A stretch of 64,000 bases of DNA from Pegoplata infirma (GCA_963921195.1 OY992537.1:97360736-97424735); one strand, 5' to 3'. Counted from the stretch's first letter, positions 15,801 to 27,160 are shown. A program made the numbers and translations. Notes: generated by a model not told the origin, from the letters alone.

Positions 15801-18800
15801 TTTTGAGGTTTTTTTGTATTTTTGTGAACCAAATGAGACATTTTTATGTTCGTAGAAGTTTATAGTCCTGCGCTTGGACCCAGGGGATTAAAAAGTGTCG
15901 CTTTTTTGCCCGCCCCTTTTTTAAGGGCGTGGATAAAAAATAATTTAAATAATTATAAAACTATAATACTTTAGTGCACAAAGCAGACAAAATTGAACTT
16001 GTAAACATATACCGTGAGCGCCAAGGAGTCACCCCAGCTCACCGACTCCTCCCCCTTCCTTGCCCCCCCCCCTTGAAAACAACGCCCCTGTCAACATTTT
16101 ATTTTTTTTATTTTTTTACATGTTGGAGGGTATAATAGATTCGGCACAGCCGAATTTAACGCTCTCACTTGTTTTTTTTCGCAACCCCCTTTTTGGGGCG
16201 TGGTTATAAAAAAAATGATAAAATTATGATGAAATTGTAAAGTGCAAAAAGCATAAAAAATGAACACCCAACAACGACTGCGAACCACACCGCCCCTAAA
16301 AAAATCGCCCCTGCAAAAAAAAATTTATATTATTTTATTCCTGTCTGCACAGTCGAATTTAACACTCTCACTTTTTTATACCCTCCAACCACAGTTTGGG
16401 AGTCGAAATATCGGTCAGGGACCTCATAATGTACATACATATTTTATTGATCCATGACCGTTTCTAAGACGTTCCATAAATGTCCGTCCGTCTGTGGAAA
16501 GCACGTTGCAGTCCAAACTAAAAGTGCTAGACTCCTGAAGTTTGGCACGAATATATCTTATGGTCATAGGCTAGTTAAGTTCGGAAATGGTCAAAATCGG
16601 GTAAGGGGAAAAAGTTTTTTACAGGTTTTCTTACATTTTTGTTAAACAAATGAAACCTTTTTATGTCAGAAGACGTTCAAAGTTCAGCACTTGAAACTAG
16701 GGGACTAAAAAATTTAGTTTGTTTTGGCACAACCATCCCCCCCCCATTTGTTGGTGGGTGTTTTAATAATTATAACATTATATTAGTTAAGTGCAAAAAT
16801 CATAATAAATTAATTTGGGGGGCCCCAAACCCCAAAAAAGGCTTCTGACATTTGTTGTAGATTGTAAAACATTCTTCTTCTGATTCTCAATGAATGTAGA
16901 GATAAATATGTATTTATATTTTTGTTTGAACATTAGCGATTCGTCATTTAAATTCCCTTTTCTACTTGCAGTATAGGGTTTTTATATTTACAAAATAGTC
17001 TTGACAATGGAATCTGACAAATTCCGAAACAGGTGTCGACTTACAAGGGAAGTACTCTAACCCTTATGAACTTAAAATATATATAAAAGAGACAAGTCTA
17101 AGGTTGGGGTGTCTCGGCTTATCGACCATATCTGGGGTCAAAAAATGGCAAAAAGTAGTTTTTTGAATTTTTCAGTAATTTCTTAAGCAACTATATGATG
17201 TACAGTGACGAGCAAAAGTGTAACAGGGTTCACATTGCTTAGATAATCTGCTCTATATTTTAAACTACACAAGATAAAGTATTGAAGTTTTTTGATAATT
17301 TTATTAGTTAATTGATCAGAATTTATAAACATTATCGAAATATGCTGTAAAATTTTTTATAAAAAAAATATAGTAAAAATTCCATAAAAAAGCAAGTGTT
17401 ACATTATTGCACTCATGATTTTTCTACATAAATCTTTAGGACAACTTTTATATTTCGCACATATAGACCCGGATTTTGCAATTTTTTTTTAAAACTTAAT
17501 AAATAACATAAAAATAATTCATTTGTTGAAAAGAAATTTTGGCTAAACATTATTTTTAACTCAAAAGTCCGTCCTTTTTACGTTTTTTGGGGAACCACGC
17601 AAATTTATCAAGCTAAGAATTTGTAGAAATTATTTTTTTTGAATGGTATTTATATCAGGCGATAATAGAGACCATTTATAAAAAATTTCGTAAATGGATT
17701 GTTGCTTTTGCAATTAGTAAAAAAAAAGTTATTGTGTACTGGGGTTGGGTTTCTGGAGGAATTTCAAATATTTTTGCCGAAATTCGACATTTTTCGGCTG
17801 AATAAAGGCCAATTTTGCTTCAAGAAGTGTTTTCTTAATTCAGCCGTAAATAAATCAACAAGTTATATCACCAGTTGATCATAAATTTTGTTAAGAATGG
17901 GTTTATGCCATTTAAAACCACTATCACATTTCGTGGTTTTGGACATTATCCTCGGGGTAGTGCCATAGTGTCAAATTATCGAATCAGAACGCAATCTTTG
18001 GAGTTAATTTTTTCAGAAAGAACAACAATAAATAATGTTTAATAAATAAAAGTCTTTTGCTGCTCTTATCATTGGACGAAATTCACTAATTCAATTTAGG
18101 TACCCCAAACAATAATTTTAAATAGGGATTTAATAATAACTACATTCTTTATAACAATATTGTCAATCTACTGATGATTTTAATTGACGATATATTTAAG
18201 ACCGAATATAGAAAAAACATCATCGGCCAGAATTGGCTCGTATTCATCCGAAAAATGTTGAATACCTGCAAAAATATTTGAAATTCCGCCAAAAACCCAT
18301 ATTGAGTACCCAATAAAAAAATTGTATTAATTGCAAAATAAACAAACCACTTATGAATTTGATTATAAATGGACTCTACTATCGCCGGATATTAACGCCA
18401 TTCCAAAAAAATGATGTCTGTATATTCTAAGCTTGAGTAATACGTGTGGCTCTCCTAAAATCGTTAAAAGGACGGACTTTTGAGTTAAAAAAAATGTTTA
18501 GCCAAAATTTCTTTTCAACAAATGAATTATTTTTATGTTATTTATTAAGTTTTATAAAAAAATTGCAAAATCCGGGTCTATATGCGCGAAATATAAAAGT
18601 TGTCCTAAAGATTTATGTAGAAAAATCATGAGTGCAATAATGTAACACTTGCCTTTTTATGGAATTTTTACTATATTTTTTTTATAAAAAATTTTACAGC
18701 ATATTTCGATAATGTTTGTAAATTCTGATCAATTAACTAATAAAATTATCAAAAAACTTCAATACTTTATCTTGTGTAGTTTAAAATATAGAGCAGATTA

Positions 18801-21800
18801 TCTAAGCAATGTGAACCCTGTTACACTTTTGCTCGTCACTGTATATTCAATTCATATGAGAAGAAAGGTTTTTTTAATGCCTACCTATTAGTGGCATAAC
18901 CTAATAAAAATTCGGCCCCTGTAGGTTAGTTGGTATCGTGCTAGCCTATGAAACAGGGGGTCGTGGGTTCCATTCCCACCAGAATCCTTGGTTTTTTCGC
19001 TACAACGAGGCGACTGTCATTGTAACCAGTTCTCGATTAGGTTGAAATTATCAAAAGTAAGTTGTAATAACATAGAAAAAATAAATAAAAAATAATTTAC
19101 TTTTTACCTACGATATCCAAATCACGGTTTTGGAGTTTTTTAAGTATTTTTCCAATAAAGTGTGCCAAATTTTCGAATTTTTTAGCCGAATTTGGTCAAA
19201 ATATTCGAAAATGAATTTTGGTCGAAATACGTCATTTTTTTCAACTTTGAACGCCTTGGAAAATTTTTATCATAAATTTTTTCACAATCAGCTCTAACGT
19301 GACCATTGTTTGGCAGGTATTACGACATGAAATTCGAAAATTTAAATTTGACGGAACGCCCTAATATCCATATTTGTACGAAATAATCTTTATTAAATTT
19401 AAGTCTTTACGTAGTTTTGCACTAGACCAGCGGTTACCAACCTATGGTACGCGTACCACTAGGGGGTACGCGAAACTGTCCGCGGGGGTACGCAAAATTT
19501 TAGTAATTTGGACATTCGTTTTAGATTAACTTTTCAATGCTGGTTCTGCATCTGGCTTCCAAGTATTTCCATAACGTAAATTTTTTAAGAAAGTTGAGGT
19601 CAAAGTTCACAGAAAACGTATTTTTGTGCAATTTAGAGAGCATTTTTTGCGATATATTTGGATGATATTTTGAGATCTGACGTCTTGTTTTCGGTTAACC
19701 TTTCGATGCTGATTCCGAATATGGTTCCCAAAATTTTCTGTGATGTCAGGTTTTTGAGAAAATGTATGTCAAAGTTCTCAAAAAAAGTGTTTTTGGGCGT
19801 TTTTAAGACGGGTGTGATAGAGTGGAAATTTTGGAACCATTTTGTTAAGCTCAAAATGCCTTTTCATTGTATATACGAGGGTGTTTCATTCGAAAAGTCA
19901 CGGAATTGTTGATCTGTCCTTGTATTAAAAAAAAACATTTAAAAAAAATTAAAAACATTATACTATTTGGAACTTTTTGTAAGAGTTCAAAAAACGTCCG
20001 TTGTTAAATTTTTTTTTTTTGTAGAATCGACTAGTGAAATCAGATTTGCAATATTTTTTAGCTGTTTTTGCTCTGCAGAAAAATCAGCTCAAAATCCGCG
20101 TTTTCAGATGCACACAGAAAATTAAATTTCCAATCGAAATTTTCAGTTGTACTAACTCCATATTCAATTGCAGCTACCGTATTTGGCTCAGACAACCGAA
20201 TTTTGTGGTTGTTTTAATCAAAAGCGAGTTTAATCAAAAGCGAGTTCAATTGTGACAACCTAAATGCAAATGTTTTTACCGAATTTTAGTTGTATTAACT
20301 GAATTTTGTTTGGAAATTAGCAAATTTGGAGCGAAAATTTTTCGAAAAAAATACAACTATTGGTTTCTCCTAAATCCTTCAAAAAAAATGATAATACCCA
20401 CAGATCAAAAATTTCAAAATTAACTCTAATATTTATATGTGAAGTTTTTTAACGAAAACAAAAAAAATCGTTAGGGGGTACGCGGCTGACAAAATTTAAA
20501 ATTAGGGGTACGCTTGCCAAAAAGGTTGGTAACCGCTGCACTAGACGATATTCCTCCTAGTTCGAGAGTTATCGGAACTTTTTTAACACTGATATGGCCG
20601 ATAAGCCGAGACACCTCAACCTTAAAATCGTCTCTTTTATGTGAGGCATTCCACACCAAATGTCCCGCTACAGAAAAACATGTGTCCCGTAAATTTCTGA
20701 ATAGGTTGTTTTGATAGCCCTATATGGAACGAAGAAAATTGCGTTTTTGGTTTTTTAAATTTACAAAAACTGGTCTTAGGAGGCGTGGTCAAATATTGGA
20801 AAAATGGTAAAATTTGTGGTGAGTTGCCTTGATTAAATACTAATCACATTAAAACGGAATGCACCACAATCTCAAAAATTTACATTCTTATATAGTAGGG
20901 GTGGGATAGTGCACGAGTTTTCGATTTCGACACGCTAGAACCGCTTATTTTGTGAGGTTCGTAAAAAAAATGCATGGGCCAAAAAATGGGGCAGATCGGA
21001 TAGGATCTAGGGGTCGCTCATCGGGGTCAAAGTTGGGCGTAGAGGGGAAAAAATCCACAAAAATCCCCAAAACTCCCCTGGTTTTGCTCCTAGAGGGGTC
21101 AAATGTGAGACCGGCCCCCATTATTTTTTCCCCCTGAACACTTTTGCCAAACATACCTAAGCCCTATCTCCAATCCCTAAGGGGGGTCCCATACAAAGGT
21201 TCAATTTTTAAAAAATCTTGCTCCTACCGCTCTAGCTGTCCTAGAAGTCACCCTAGAGGAATCAAATGTATGACCGACCCCAAATATTTTTTCAACCCCA
21301 ACATTTTCTTAGAACATACCTACCCACTATCTTCAATCCTTAGGGTGGTCCCCATACATTTTTTTTTATTTTTTCTTAAATTGTCATATTAAATCAGCTC
21401 CTACCGGTCCAATGGTGCCTCCTAGAGGGGTCATTATCAAGACCAACCCCCATTAATTTTTAGCCCCCAACACTTCTTCTGAAGATACCAATTCCATATC
21501 TCCAATTCCTAAGGGGTCTCCCACACAAAACGACATTTTTGTAAATCTTGCTCCCACCGCTCTAACTATCGCAGGGGTGACCCTAGAGAAGTTAAATGTG
21601 TGACCGACCCCCATTATTTTTTCAGCCCCAACATTTTCCCCAAACAAACCTACCCTCTATTTTTAAGCCTTAAGGGTGTCGCCACACAATTTTTTTTTTT
21701 AAATTTTTTTTTTATAAAATTTGCGCCTAACGCTCCCACTGTGCCTTTTAGGGACGGGAAATGCAGACTAACCCCCATTAATTTTTTCCCCCTACATTTT

Positions 21801-24800
21801 TTCTGAACATACCTACGCCATATTTCCACTTTGTAGGGGTGCTCCCCTGGGGAAAACTAAGTGTTTGAAACCAAATTCGGCAAAACGTCTGGACCAGGAG
21901 TGCTAATGTTTGCGCGTTTTAAAGAGCAGTGGGAAAATATAAAAGACAAACCGTACAGTCTTGGCATATAAGATGAGGAAGTGGCAGGCAACATACCAGC
22001 TCAAGTCCAAACTGACATCAAGTTGTTTTGTTGGGCTCAAATAAAAGGAAAGCAACCCAGAGACGACTACAAGGAGTTTCTTGAAATTGTTGTATTATAC
22101 CTTGGCGAAAATATTCCTAATAAGCATTTTAGCCCACCAGGACCCATCAGTCATGCTCGATGGATGGCAAAAGGCATATATTGCCTAAAAATGTTTTTGT
22201 TCCGAAAATATATCGGTTTGGCCAAAAAAGAATTAAATGCACTTCTTGATGTGACCGTTTTCATCATAACAATTTACGTAAAAGCTTGGTTTAGCGCTAC
22301 CAAAGCAATAGAAGCTCCAATAATGATTTGAATTTTTTGAAAGCGATTGCCAATTATGCTTCAATTGATAAGATTCTGTCGCAACGATTGGTCAAGAGAT
22401 TCTGTGGACATCTCTGGTAGCTCAGTGGCGAAGATGTTGCTCTCGCACTATTTGATCCGAATATCTCTTGTGAAATAAAACGAAAAATGTCGAATGCAAT
22501 TCGTATATTTGAAGAAGAGAAAGAGGAATTGGAGGAGGAGTTATCTGACGATGAGATGGACGAATCGTCTAACGAAGACAGCGAGGAAGAAGAAGACGAT
22601 GATATCGGGGAAGAAGATGCCTCAGAGGATAGCGGCGACAGTGGCAACAAGGATTGTAATCCTCCAGTACATGTTGTTGGATTCGAAGGTGTGAAAAGAA
22701 TTAACATGGCATCGAAACAAGTGAATCAAGAACTCATGAAAACTGATTTTAGCCACTACGTCACACCTGAGACTCCAAAATTTTTTGCACGCTTCGGAAT
22801 AACAACTATTTCATTGCTTCCGATCCAAATACTTGGGAAAATCGTCAGGACTACCAGCGAGCTCTGCAAATATTACGTAAATTACATGTTGTCAACGGCG
22901 CTGCCGAAAGAGGCGTAAAATTAATAGAAGACTATAACAACGTGTTGTGCCGTAACGAGGAGGAAAAAATAGTTCGCTTCAGGTCGTGGCCGAAAATCGG
23001 GAACAATATCCATCACACGATAAAAATAAATTAATTTGATTTATAGTTATGTATATTATTTATCATTTTTTATTATTTTCAAGTTAAAAAAAATATTTTT
23101 TTACGCTTAACAAAAGTTACTATTAAATTACAAATTAAAGACCTCGGATTTCTCGATAAAATAAATAAAAAAATTGTGGGGTAACACCTTGAAGATAGAG
23201 GGTAGGTATGTTTGTAGAAAATGTTTAGGCTAAAAAAATATATGGACAGGTCATACATTTGACTTCTCTACATACATTACTAATTTAGTTTTCCCCAGGG
23301 GAGCACCCCTACAAAGTGGAAATACGGCGTAGGTATGTTCAGAAAAAATGTAGGGGGCAAAAATTAATGGGGGTCAGTCTGCATTTACCGTTCCTAAAAG
23401 GCAGAATGGGAGCGGTAGGCGCAGATTTTATAAAAAAAAAATTAAAAAATAAAAAAAATGTGTGGGGACACCCTTAATGCTTTAAAATAGAGGGTAGGTT
23501 TGTTTGGGGAAAATGTTGGGGCTGAAAAAATATTGGGGGTCGGTCACACATTTAACTTCTCTAGGGTCACCCCTGCGATAGTTAGAGCGGTGAGAGCAAG
23601 TTTTACAAAAATGTCATTTTGTGTGGGAGACCCCCTAGGAATTGGAGATATGGAATTGGTATGTTCAGAAGAAGTGTTGGGGGCTAAAAATTAATGGGGG
23701 TTGGTCTCGATAATGACCCCTCTAGGAGGCACCATTGGACCGGTAGGAGCTGATTTAATATGACAATTTAAGAAAAAATAAAAAAAAATGTATGGGGACC
23801 ACCCTAAGGATTGAAGATAGGGGGTAGGTATGTTCTAAGAAAATGTAGGGGTTGAAAAAATATTGGGGGTCGGTCATACATTTGATTCCTCTAGGGTGAC
23901 TTCTAGGACAGCTAGAGCGGTAGGAGCAAGATTTTATTAAAATTGAACCTTTGTATGGGACCCCCCTTAGGGATTGGAGATAGGGCTTAGGTATGTTTGG
24001 CAAAAGTGTTCAGGGGGAAAAAATAATGGGGGCCGGTTTCACATTTGACCCCTCTAGGAGCAAAACCAGGGGAGTTTTGGGGCTTTTTGTGGATTTTTTC
24101 CCCTCTACGCCCAACTTTGACCCCGATGAGCGACCCCTAGATCCTATCCGACCTCCCCCATTTTTTGGCTCATACACTTTTTTTACCAACCTCACAAAAT
24201 GAGCGGTTCTAGCGCTTCCAAATATTGCTGCTTAAAATCTCACACAACACTATCCCACCCTTATTATATAGTTTTGTATGGGCTCTCGATTAAAATTTTT
24301 TTGAGAAAAATTTTTAGAGCCCGTTCCGAAATTTTACATTTTTTTAAAAAGTCAATTTATCAAAAATCCGGCCACTTTTTTTATTTTTTTTTTTTTTAAG
24401 TTTAGATGTTTGTCCATCCACACAAAAAAATTCAAAACGTATTTTTTGTTTTTTCGAGAAATTCGGAAAAAATTGAATTTTAAATTTCATAACAATTTTG
24501 TAATTTGCTTGTATTTTCTTGTTTTAACGTTGCGAATGAGTATTATTAATTGCATAAATATTACTCATACGCTCTGTTGAAACAAGAAAATATAAGCAAA
24601 TTACTAAATTGTTATGAAATTTAAAATTCAAATGCGATTTTCTCGAAAAAAGGGAAACCGCGTTTCTGAATTTTTTTGTGTGGATGAACAAACATCTACA
24701 CTTTAAAAAAAACAAGTGAGAGTGTTAAATTCGGCTGTGCCGAATCTATTATACCCTCCAACATATAAAAAAATTAAAAAAAAAAATTGACAGGGGCGTT

Positions 24801-26723
24801 GTTTTAAGGGGGGCAAGGTAGGGGGAGGGGTCGGTGAGCTGGGGTGACTCATTGGCCCTCGCGGTATATGTTTACAAGTCCATTTTTGTCTGCTTTGTGC
24901 ACTTAAGTATTATAGTTTTATAATTATTTAAATTATTTTTTTATCCACGCCCTTAAAAGAGGGGCGGGGCAAAAAAAGCGACATTTTTTACTCCCCTGGG
25001 TCCAAGAGCAGGACTATAAACTTCTACGAACATAAAAATGTCTCATTTGGTTCACAAAAATACAAAAAAACCTCAAAAAAATTAGCATTTTTAAGAGGTT
25101 GGTTTAGTTCTTTAAGGGGGAACTTTTTCCCCCTGGCCCGATTTGGCCCATTTCCGAACTTAACCTGCCTAGGACCATAAGACATATTTATGCCAAACTT
25201 GAGGGGTCTAGCTCTTTTATTTTGGACTGCATCGTGTTAACTACAGACGGACGGACGGACAGACGGACGGACGGACGGACGGACGGACGGACGGACATCG
25301 CTAGAATGTCTTAGAATCGATCACTGATCAATAATATATATACTTTATGGGGTCCCCGACCGATATTTCGATGCGTTACACACGGAATGACAAAGTGAGT
25401 ATACCCCCATACTGTAGTTGGAGGGTATAAAAATTAAAAAAAAGTGGCCGGATTGTTGATAAATTGACTTTTTTTTTAAATAAAAAATTTCAGAACGGGT
25501 TCAAAAAAAAATGTTTAATCGATAGCCCATACAAAACTATATAAGAATGTACATTTTTGAGATTGTGGTGCATTCCGTTTTAATGTGATAAATACTCAAG
25601 GCAACTCGTTACAAATTTGACCATTTTCCAATATTTGACCACGCCTCCTAAGCCCAGTTTTTGAAAAACCAAAAACGCAATTTTCTAAGTTCCATATAGG
25701 GCTATCCATACAACCTATTTAGAAGTTTACGGTACACATGTTTTTTTTTTCGCTGGACATTTGGTGTGGAATGCCTCATATATATTTTAAATTTCAGGCA
25801 AATCGGTTCAAACCGGTTGGAATACTACTAAGTCTTGCAAAAATTACCACATTAAATAAATTTAAAACAGAAAAATAATTTTCTTGAAAATTATTCTATG
25901 AGAATATGATAGTTTTAATTAGTAAAGAAAATAACCTCGAGCTAGAATAAACCTACTCAAAATAAAAATTTAAACATATAAAATTTTTTCTTAACCTTTT
26001 TTAACCACACAGAAAAAATTTTAAGAGAAAAGCTTTTAATTAAAAATTTTAAAAAGTTCATTTTAGTTTTTAATCATTTTTTTAATTGATATAATTACAT
26101 TTTTTAATTGATTTCGCAAATTTCTGTGAATTGAGAATAAATGCAATTTTTTCTTGTTAAACTTTTACAAATTTTAGTAATTGATACTATTACTTTCGTG
26201 ATAAGTGCAAAAATCAATTAAAATAGTTATTAATATAATCATTTTAGTGATTGAAACTCATTTTAATTTTTTTGTGTGCACCTAATAATTTGACTCTTTC
26301 TCTTTTTGTTCTTCCTTCTCTCTCTCTCTCTCTTCTAGTTATGGTATACGTTTAGCTACCGCTTTAACTAAAAAAGTTATTGAACGTGGCTATAAACCCT
26401 TCGTAGTGATACGTCCACAAAATGATGCTTCTCGTAATCTCTATACTAAATTAGGTTTTACAAAAGCCTTTGAAACGTGCCGCGTCAAAATGACACCACA
26501 TCCTATTAAAACAAATGGTGCAACCGAGCCCTCGGCTCCCGAATTGGATGCTGCAGCTGATTTAGAGGCAAACAAAGAAAATCAACCGATCGATGAGGGT
26601 ATCGAAGATATGCTAGCGGAAAAGTGTGATATTAAAGCTGATGATGATGCTACAGCGGCAGAAGCTACGGGCCATGATAAGAAACCAACCACAACCGATG
26701 AAGGTATCGGTGAAGATAAATAG
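12702..26723 (+). CDS. GLYAT-like GNAT N-acyltransferase (5' exon missing)
   Basis: Three exons join in frame (12702-12818, 12885-13360, 26339-26723) with AG/GT borders, giving 325 residues plus an unseen N-terminus. Exons 1-2 carry the N-terminal acyltransferase half. The C-terminal half is an FR47-type GNAT fold: the acyl-CoA-binding motif RRLGYGIRLA spans the exon 2/3 junction, followed by VVIRPQNDASRNLYTKLGF, the usual motif B region. Family members transfer an acyl group from acyl-CoA to an amine such as glycine; the substrate of this one cannot be read. The last ~65 residues are an acidic, low-complexity tail with two DEGI repeats, which may be lineage-specific. The last intron is about 13 kb of nested transposons, while the first is 66 bp. 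Family call is confident; the exact fly orthologue is not. Confidence 0.85.
12885..13360 (+). CDS. GLYAT-like gene, exon B
   Basis: 158 codons plus two bases. Acceptor TTCTCAG, donor GG|GTGAGT. It begins PNNNIYQSFGIF and ends RPDYRRLG, so the acyl-CoA P-loop-like motif is split across the following 13-kb intron. Confidence 0.88.
13400..13740. repeat. Element R fragment in the GLYAT-like intron
   Basis: Shares 'gacatctcgaaaatcgttcg', 'atattcgtgcaccaccatg' and 'gatgcatcgcaagacat' with the other R copies. Confidence 0.6.
13741..15460 (+). mobile_element. Helentron (DINE-1-like) split by foldback P1
   Basis: The head 'tatgccctccaactgcag' and the 'ggggaccccataaag' segment lie left of P1 (13741-13819). 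The (GTCC)-type run, 'taacacgatacaattcc' and 'gctagactcctaaagtttg' body lie right of it (15146-15460). It heads a row of same-direction Helentrons. Confidence 0.75.
13820..15145. mobile_element. Foldback element P1, complete copy
   Basis: Ends are inverted copies of TGGGGCATTCCATGTCAAAT (the right end differs slightly) with arms of about 140 bp. A second, inner palindrome covers about 13967-14385. The interior also contains the ~165-bp module ('ggagatagggtattagtttg', 'ggtcggtc', 'accattgga') that builds the arms of the hAT-type element at 20896. It sits at a TA in a Helentron. Confidence 0.82.
15461..16172 (+). mobile_element. Helentron (DINE-1-like), near complete
   Basis: Starts TATACCCTCCAACTACAGTA and passes TTGATCAGTGATCGATTC, the 'ctagcgatgtccgtccgtcc' core, (GTCC)n and 'gctagacccctcaagtttgg'. 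It ends with the hairpin TTCGGCACAGCCGAA and TTTAACGCTCTCACTTGT. This matches the DINE-1/INE-1 plan: core between two proto-microsatellites and a subterminal 3' hairpin. Such elements are non-autonomous rolling-circle transposons. Confidence 0.85.
16173..16372 (+). mobile_element. Helentron 3'-end fragment
   Basis: Contains only the 3' third of the family, ending 'gcacagtcgaatttaacactctcac'. It lies head-to-tail between two longer copies. Confidence 0.7.
16373..16850 (+). mobile_element. Helentron (DINE-1-like), 3'-truncated
   Basis: Begins TATACCCTCCAACCACAG and runs through the GTCCGTCCGTC core and the 'gctagactcctgaagtttgg' body, but lacks the terminal hairpin. Confidence 0.75.
17203..18841 (+). 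mobile_element. Tc1/mariner-like transposon with ~370-bp TIRs
   Basis: Ends CAGTGACGAGCAAAAGTGTA and its mirror, flanked by TA (17201-17202 and 18842-18843). The long TIRs run to about 17580 and from about 18465. The interior holds a decayed transposase. Confidence 0.88.
17600..18430 (+). pseudogene. Degenerate Tc1-like transposase
   Basis: Near 18370 the frame reads WTLLSPDINAI, the remnant of WPxxSPDLNPIE. Near 17735 'VYWGWVSGG' recalls the VMVWGxxS block. Many stops and frameshifts; no functional product. Confidence 0.6.
18914..19090 (+). mobile_element. tRNA-derived SINE, copy 2
   Basis: Head GGCCCCTGTAGGTTAGTTGG carries the A box. GGGTTCCATTCCC is the B box inside a perfect GTGGG/CCCAC T-arm-like stem. 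A-rich (AATAAA) tail. Very similar to the copies at 10666 and 43454. Confidence 0.85.
19113..19366. mobile_element. Small unclassified insertion
   Basis: Aligning with foldback A at 54270 shows extra DNA here, flanked by ATATCC on both sides. Its right end (…GGAACGCCCTAAT) mirrors the ATTAGGGCGT start near 12053, so the two belong to one family. Confidence 0.5.
19427..20537. mobile_element. hAT-type element, TIR AGCGGTTACCAACC
   Basis: Perfect 8-bp duplication GCACTAGA (19419-19426 and 20538-20545). Termini (CC)AGCGGTTACCAACC, followed by 'gggggtacgcg' at both ends, are typical of hAT elements. The interior has no transposase. A partial relative lies at 39540-40000. Confidence 0.88.
20896..24263. 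mobile_element. 3.4-kb TIR transposon, 8-bp TSD, ~970-bp inverted arms
   Basis: Termini TAGGGGTGGGATAGTG and, inverted, TAAGGGTGGGATAGTG are flanked by a perfect TTATATAG duplication (20888-20895 and 24264-24271). The uninterrupted P2 sequence confirms the empty site. Arms run about 20896-21868 and 23285-24263. Each arm is itself about six imperfect ~165-bp direct repeats. An 8-bp duplication fits hAT or P; the superfamily is not settled. The centre carries a broken ORF. Confidence 0.88.
21862..23034 (+). pseudogene. Broken transposon-encoded protein of unassigned family
   Basis: The reading frame is interrupted by a TAA near 21968, a frameshift near 22317 and a TAG near 22428 (after HLW). 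A further frame change lies near 22800. Recognisable blocks in order: RDDYKEFLEIVVLYLGE, ARWMAKGIYCLKMF, APxNDLNFLKAI, LALFDPNIS, a very acidic stretch (about 22500-22640), then AERGVKLIEDYNNVL. The block order resembles a protein family I associate with insect transposons, by memory only. Its place inside long TIRs supports a transposase role. No DDE triad could be assigned by eye. Confidence 0.6.
24711..25431 (-). mobile_element. Helentron (DINE-1-like), complete, in P2
   Basis: Reversed, it begins TATACCCTCCAACTACAGTA and ends with the TTCGGCACAGCCGAA hairpin and CTCTCACTTGTT. It is closely similar to the copy at 15461. A (GGAC)n tract lies at about 25245-25296. Confidence 0.88.
26006..26278. 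mobile_element. AT-rich MITE, CACACAGAAAAAA termini
   Basis: Inverted CACACAGAAAAAA and TTTTTTTGTGTG ends surround 'tttttaattgatat' repeats. It lies just before the pyrimidine tract of the terminal GLYAT-like exon. Confidence 0.5.
26339..26723 (+). CDS. GLYAT-like gene, terminal exon
   Basis: The acceptor is preceded by a long (TC)n tract. The exon completes the split Gly codon and runs YGIRLATALTKK to a TAG at 26721-26723. GNAT motif B is followed by the acidic tail. Confidence 0.9.
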
Positions 26724-27160
26724 ATAGTTAGAGATAGGTTTTTTTTTTAAATAAGGGAAGTAAAAGAGATGAAAAACACTTTTGAAAATTTTTAAAACAA
26801 ACAAAAAAAAAATCTTAAAAAGTAGTGATGAATAGATGAAAAAGAAAATAAAATAAATTATTATAAAAATAAAACTATACATATATAAAAAACAAAACAA
26901 AAACAAAATGCTCTATTAAGTTTACTTATATAAAAGAAAAAAAAAAAAAATATGAAAAATATATAAAAAAATCTATATATTACATCTTAAGGAATAAAAA
27001 CAAAATGAAGGAAAAGTTTACTAACAATAACGAAGGTCATGACAAAATGTCTTTTTTGATTACAATTTTTTTTTCGCTTGAAAAACTCTGCTTTTACTTG
27101 ACGAAAGAACTCCCTTTTGAATAATAAAAGAAAAATAATAATAAAAAATATATATTTTTA
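26724..27160 (+). other. Probable 3'UTR of the GLYAT-like gene
   Basis: A-rich sequence after the stop with several AATAAA motifs (for example around 26848 and 27120). Which one is used cannot be told. Confidence 0.45.

Larger units (their letters stand above)
20642..25778. mobile_element. Foldback element P2, interrupted copy
   Basis: Ends TGAGGCATTCCACACCAAAT and mirror. Arms match the clean copy at 33336-34415. The left arm is broken by the hAT-type element at 20896-24263 and the right arm by a Helentron at 24711-25431. Confidence 0.85.
17037..25835. mobile_element. Foldback A shell holding a deep TE nest
   Basis: The left end (TTACAAGGGAAGTACTCTAA through 'ggttggggtgtctcggctta') and right end ('gccgagacacctcaacctt', 'gcaaatcggttcaaaccggttgg') are the termini of the element seen intact at 53930-54555. 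Aligning to that copy shows each later insertion: Tc1 (17203), SINE (18914), a 'ccctaat'-ended element (19113-19366), hAT (19427) and P2 (20642). Confidence 0.75.

Noticed and set aside
22354..22707. Serine-rich 117-aa minus-strand ORF
   Set aside because: It is the reverse of the acidic GAA/GAC-rich stretch of the transposon protein.
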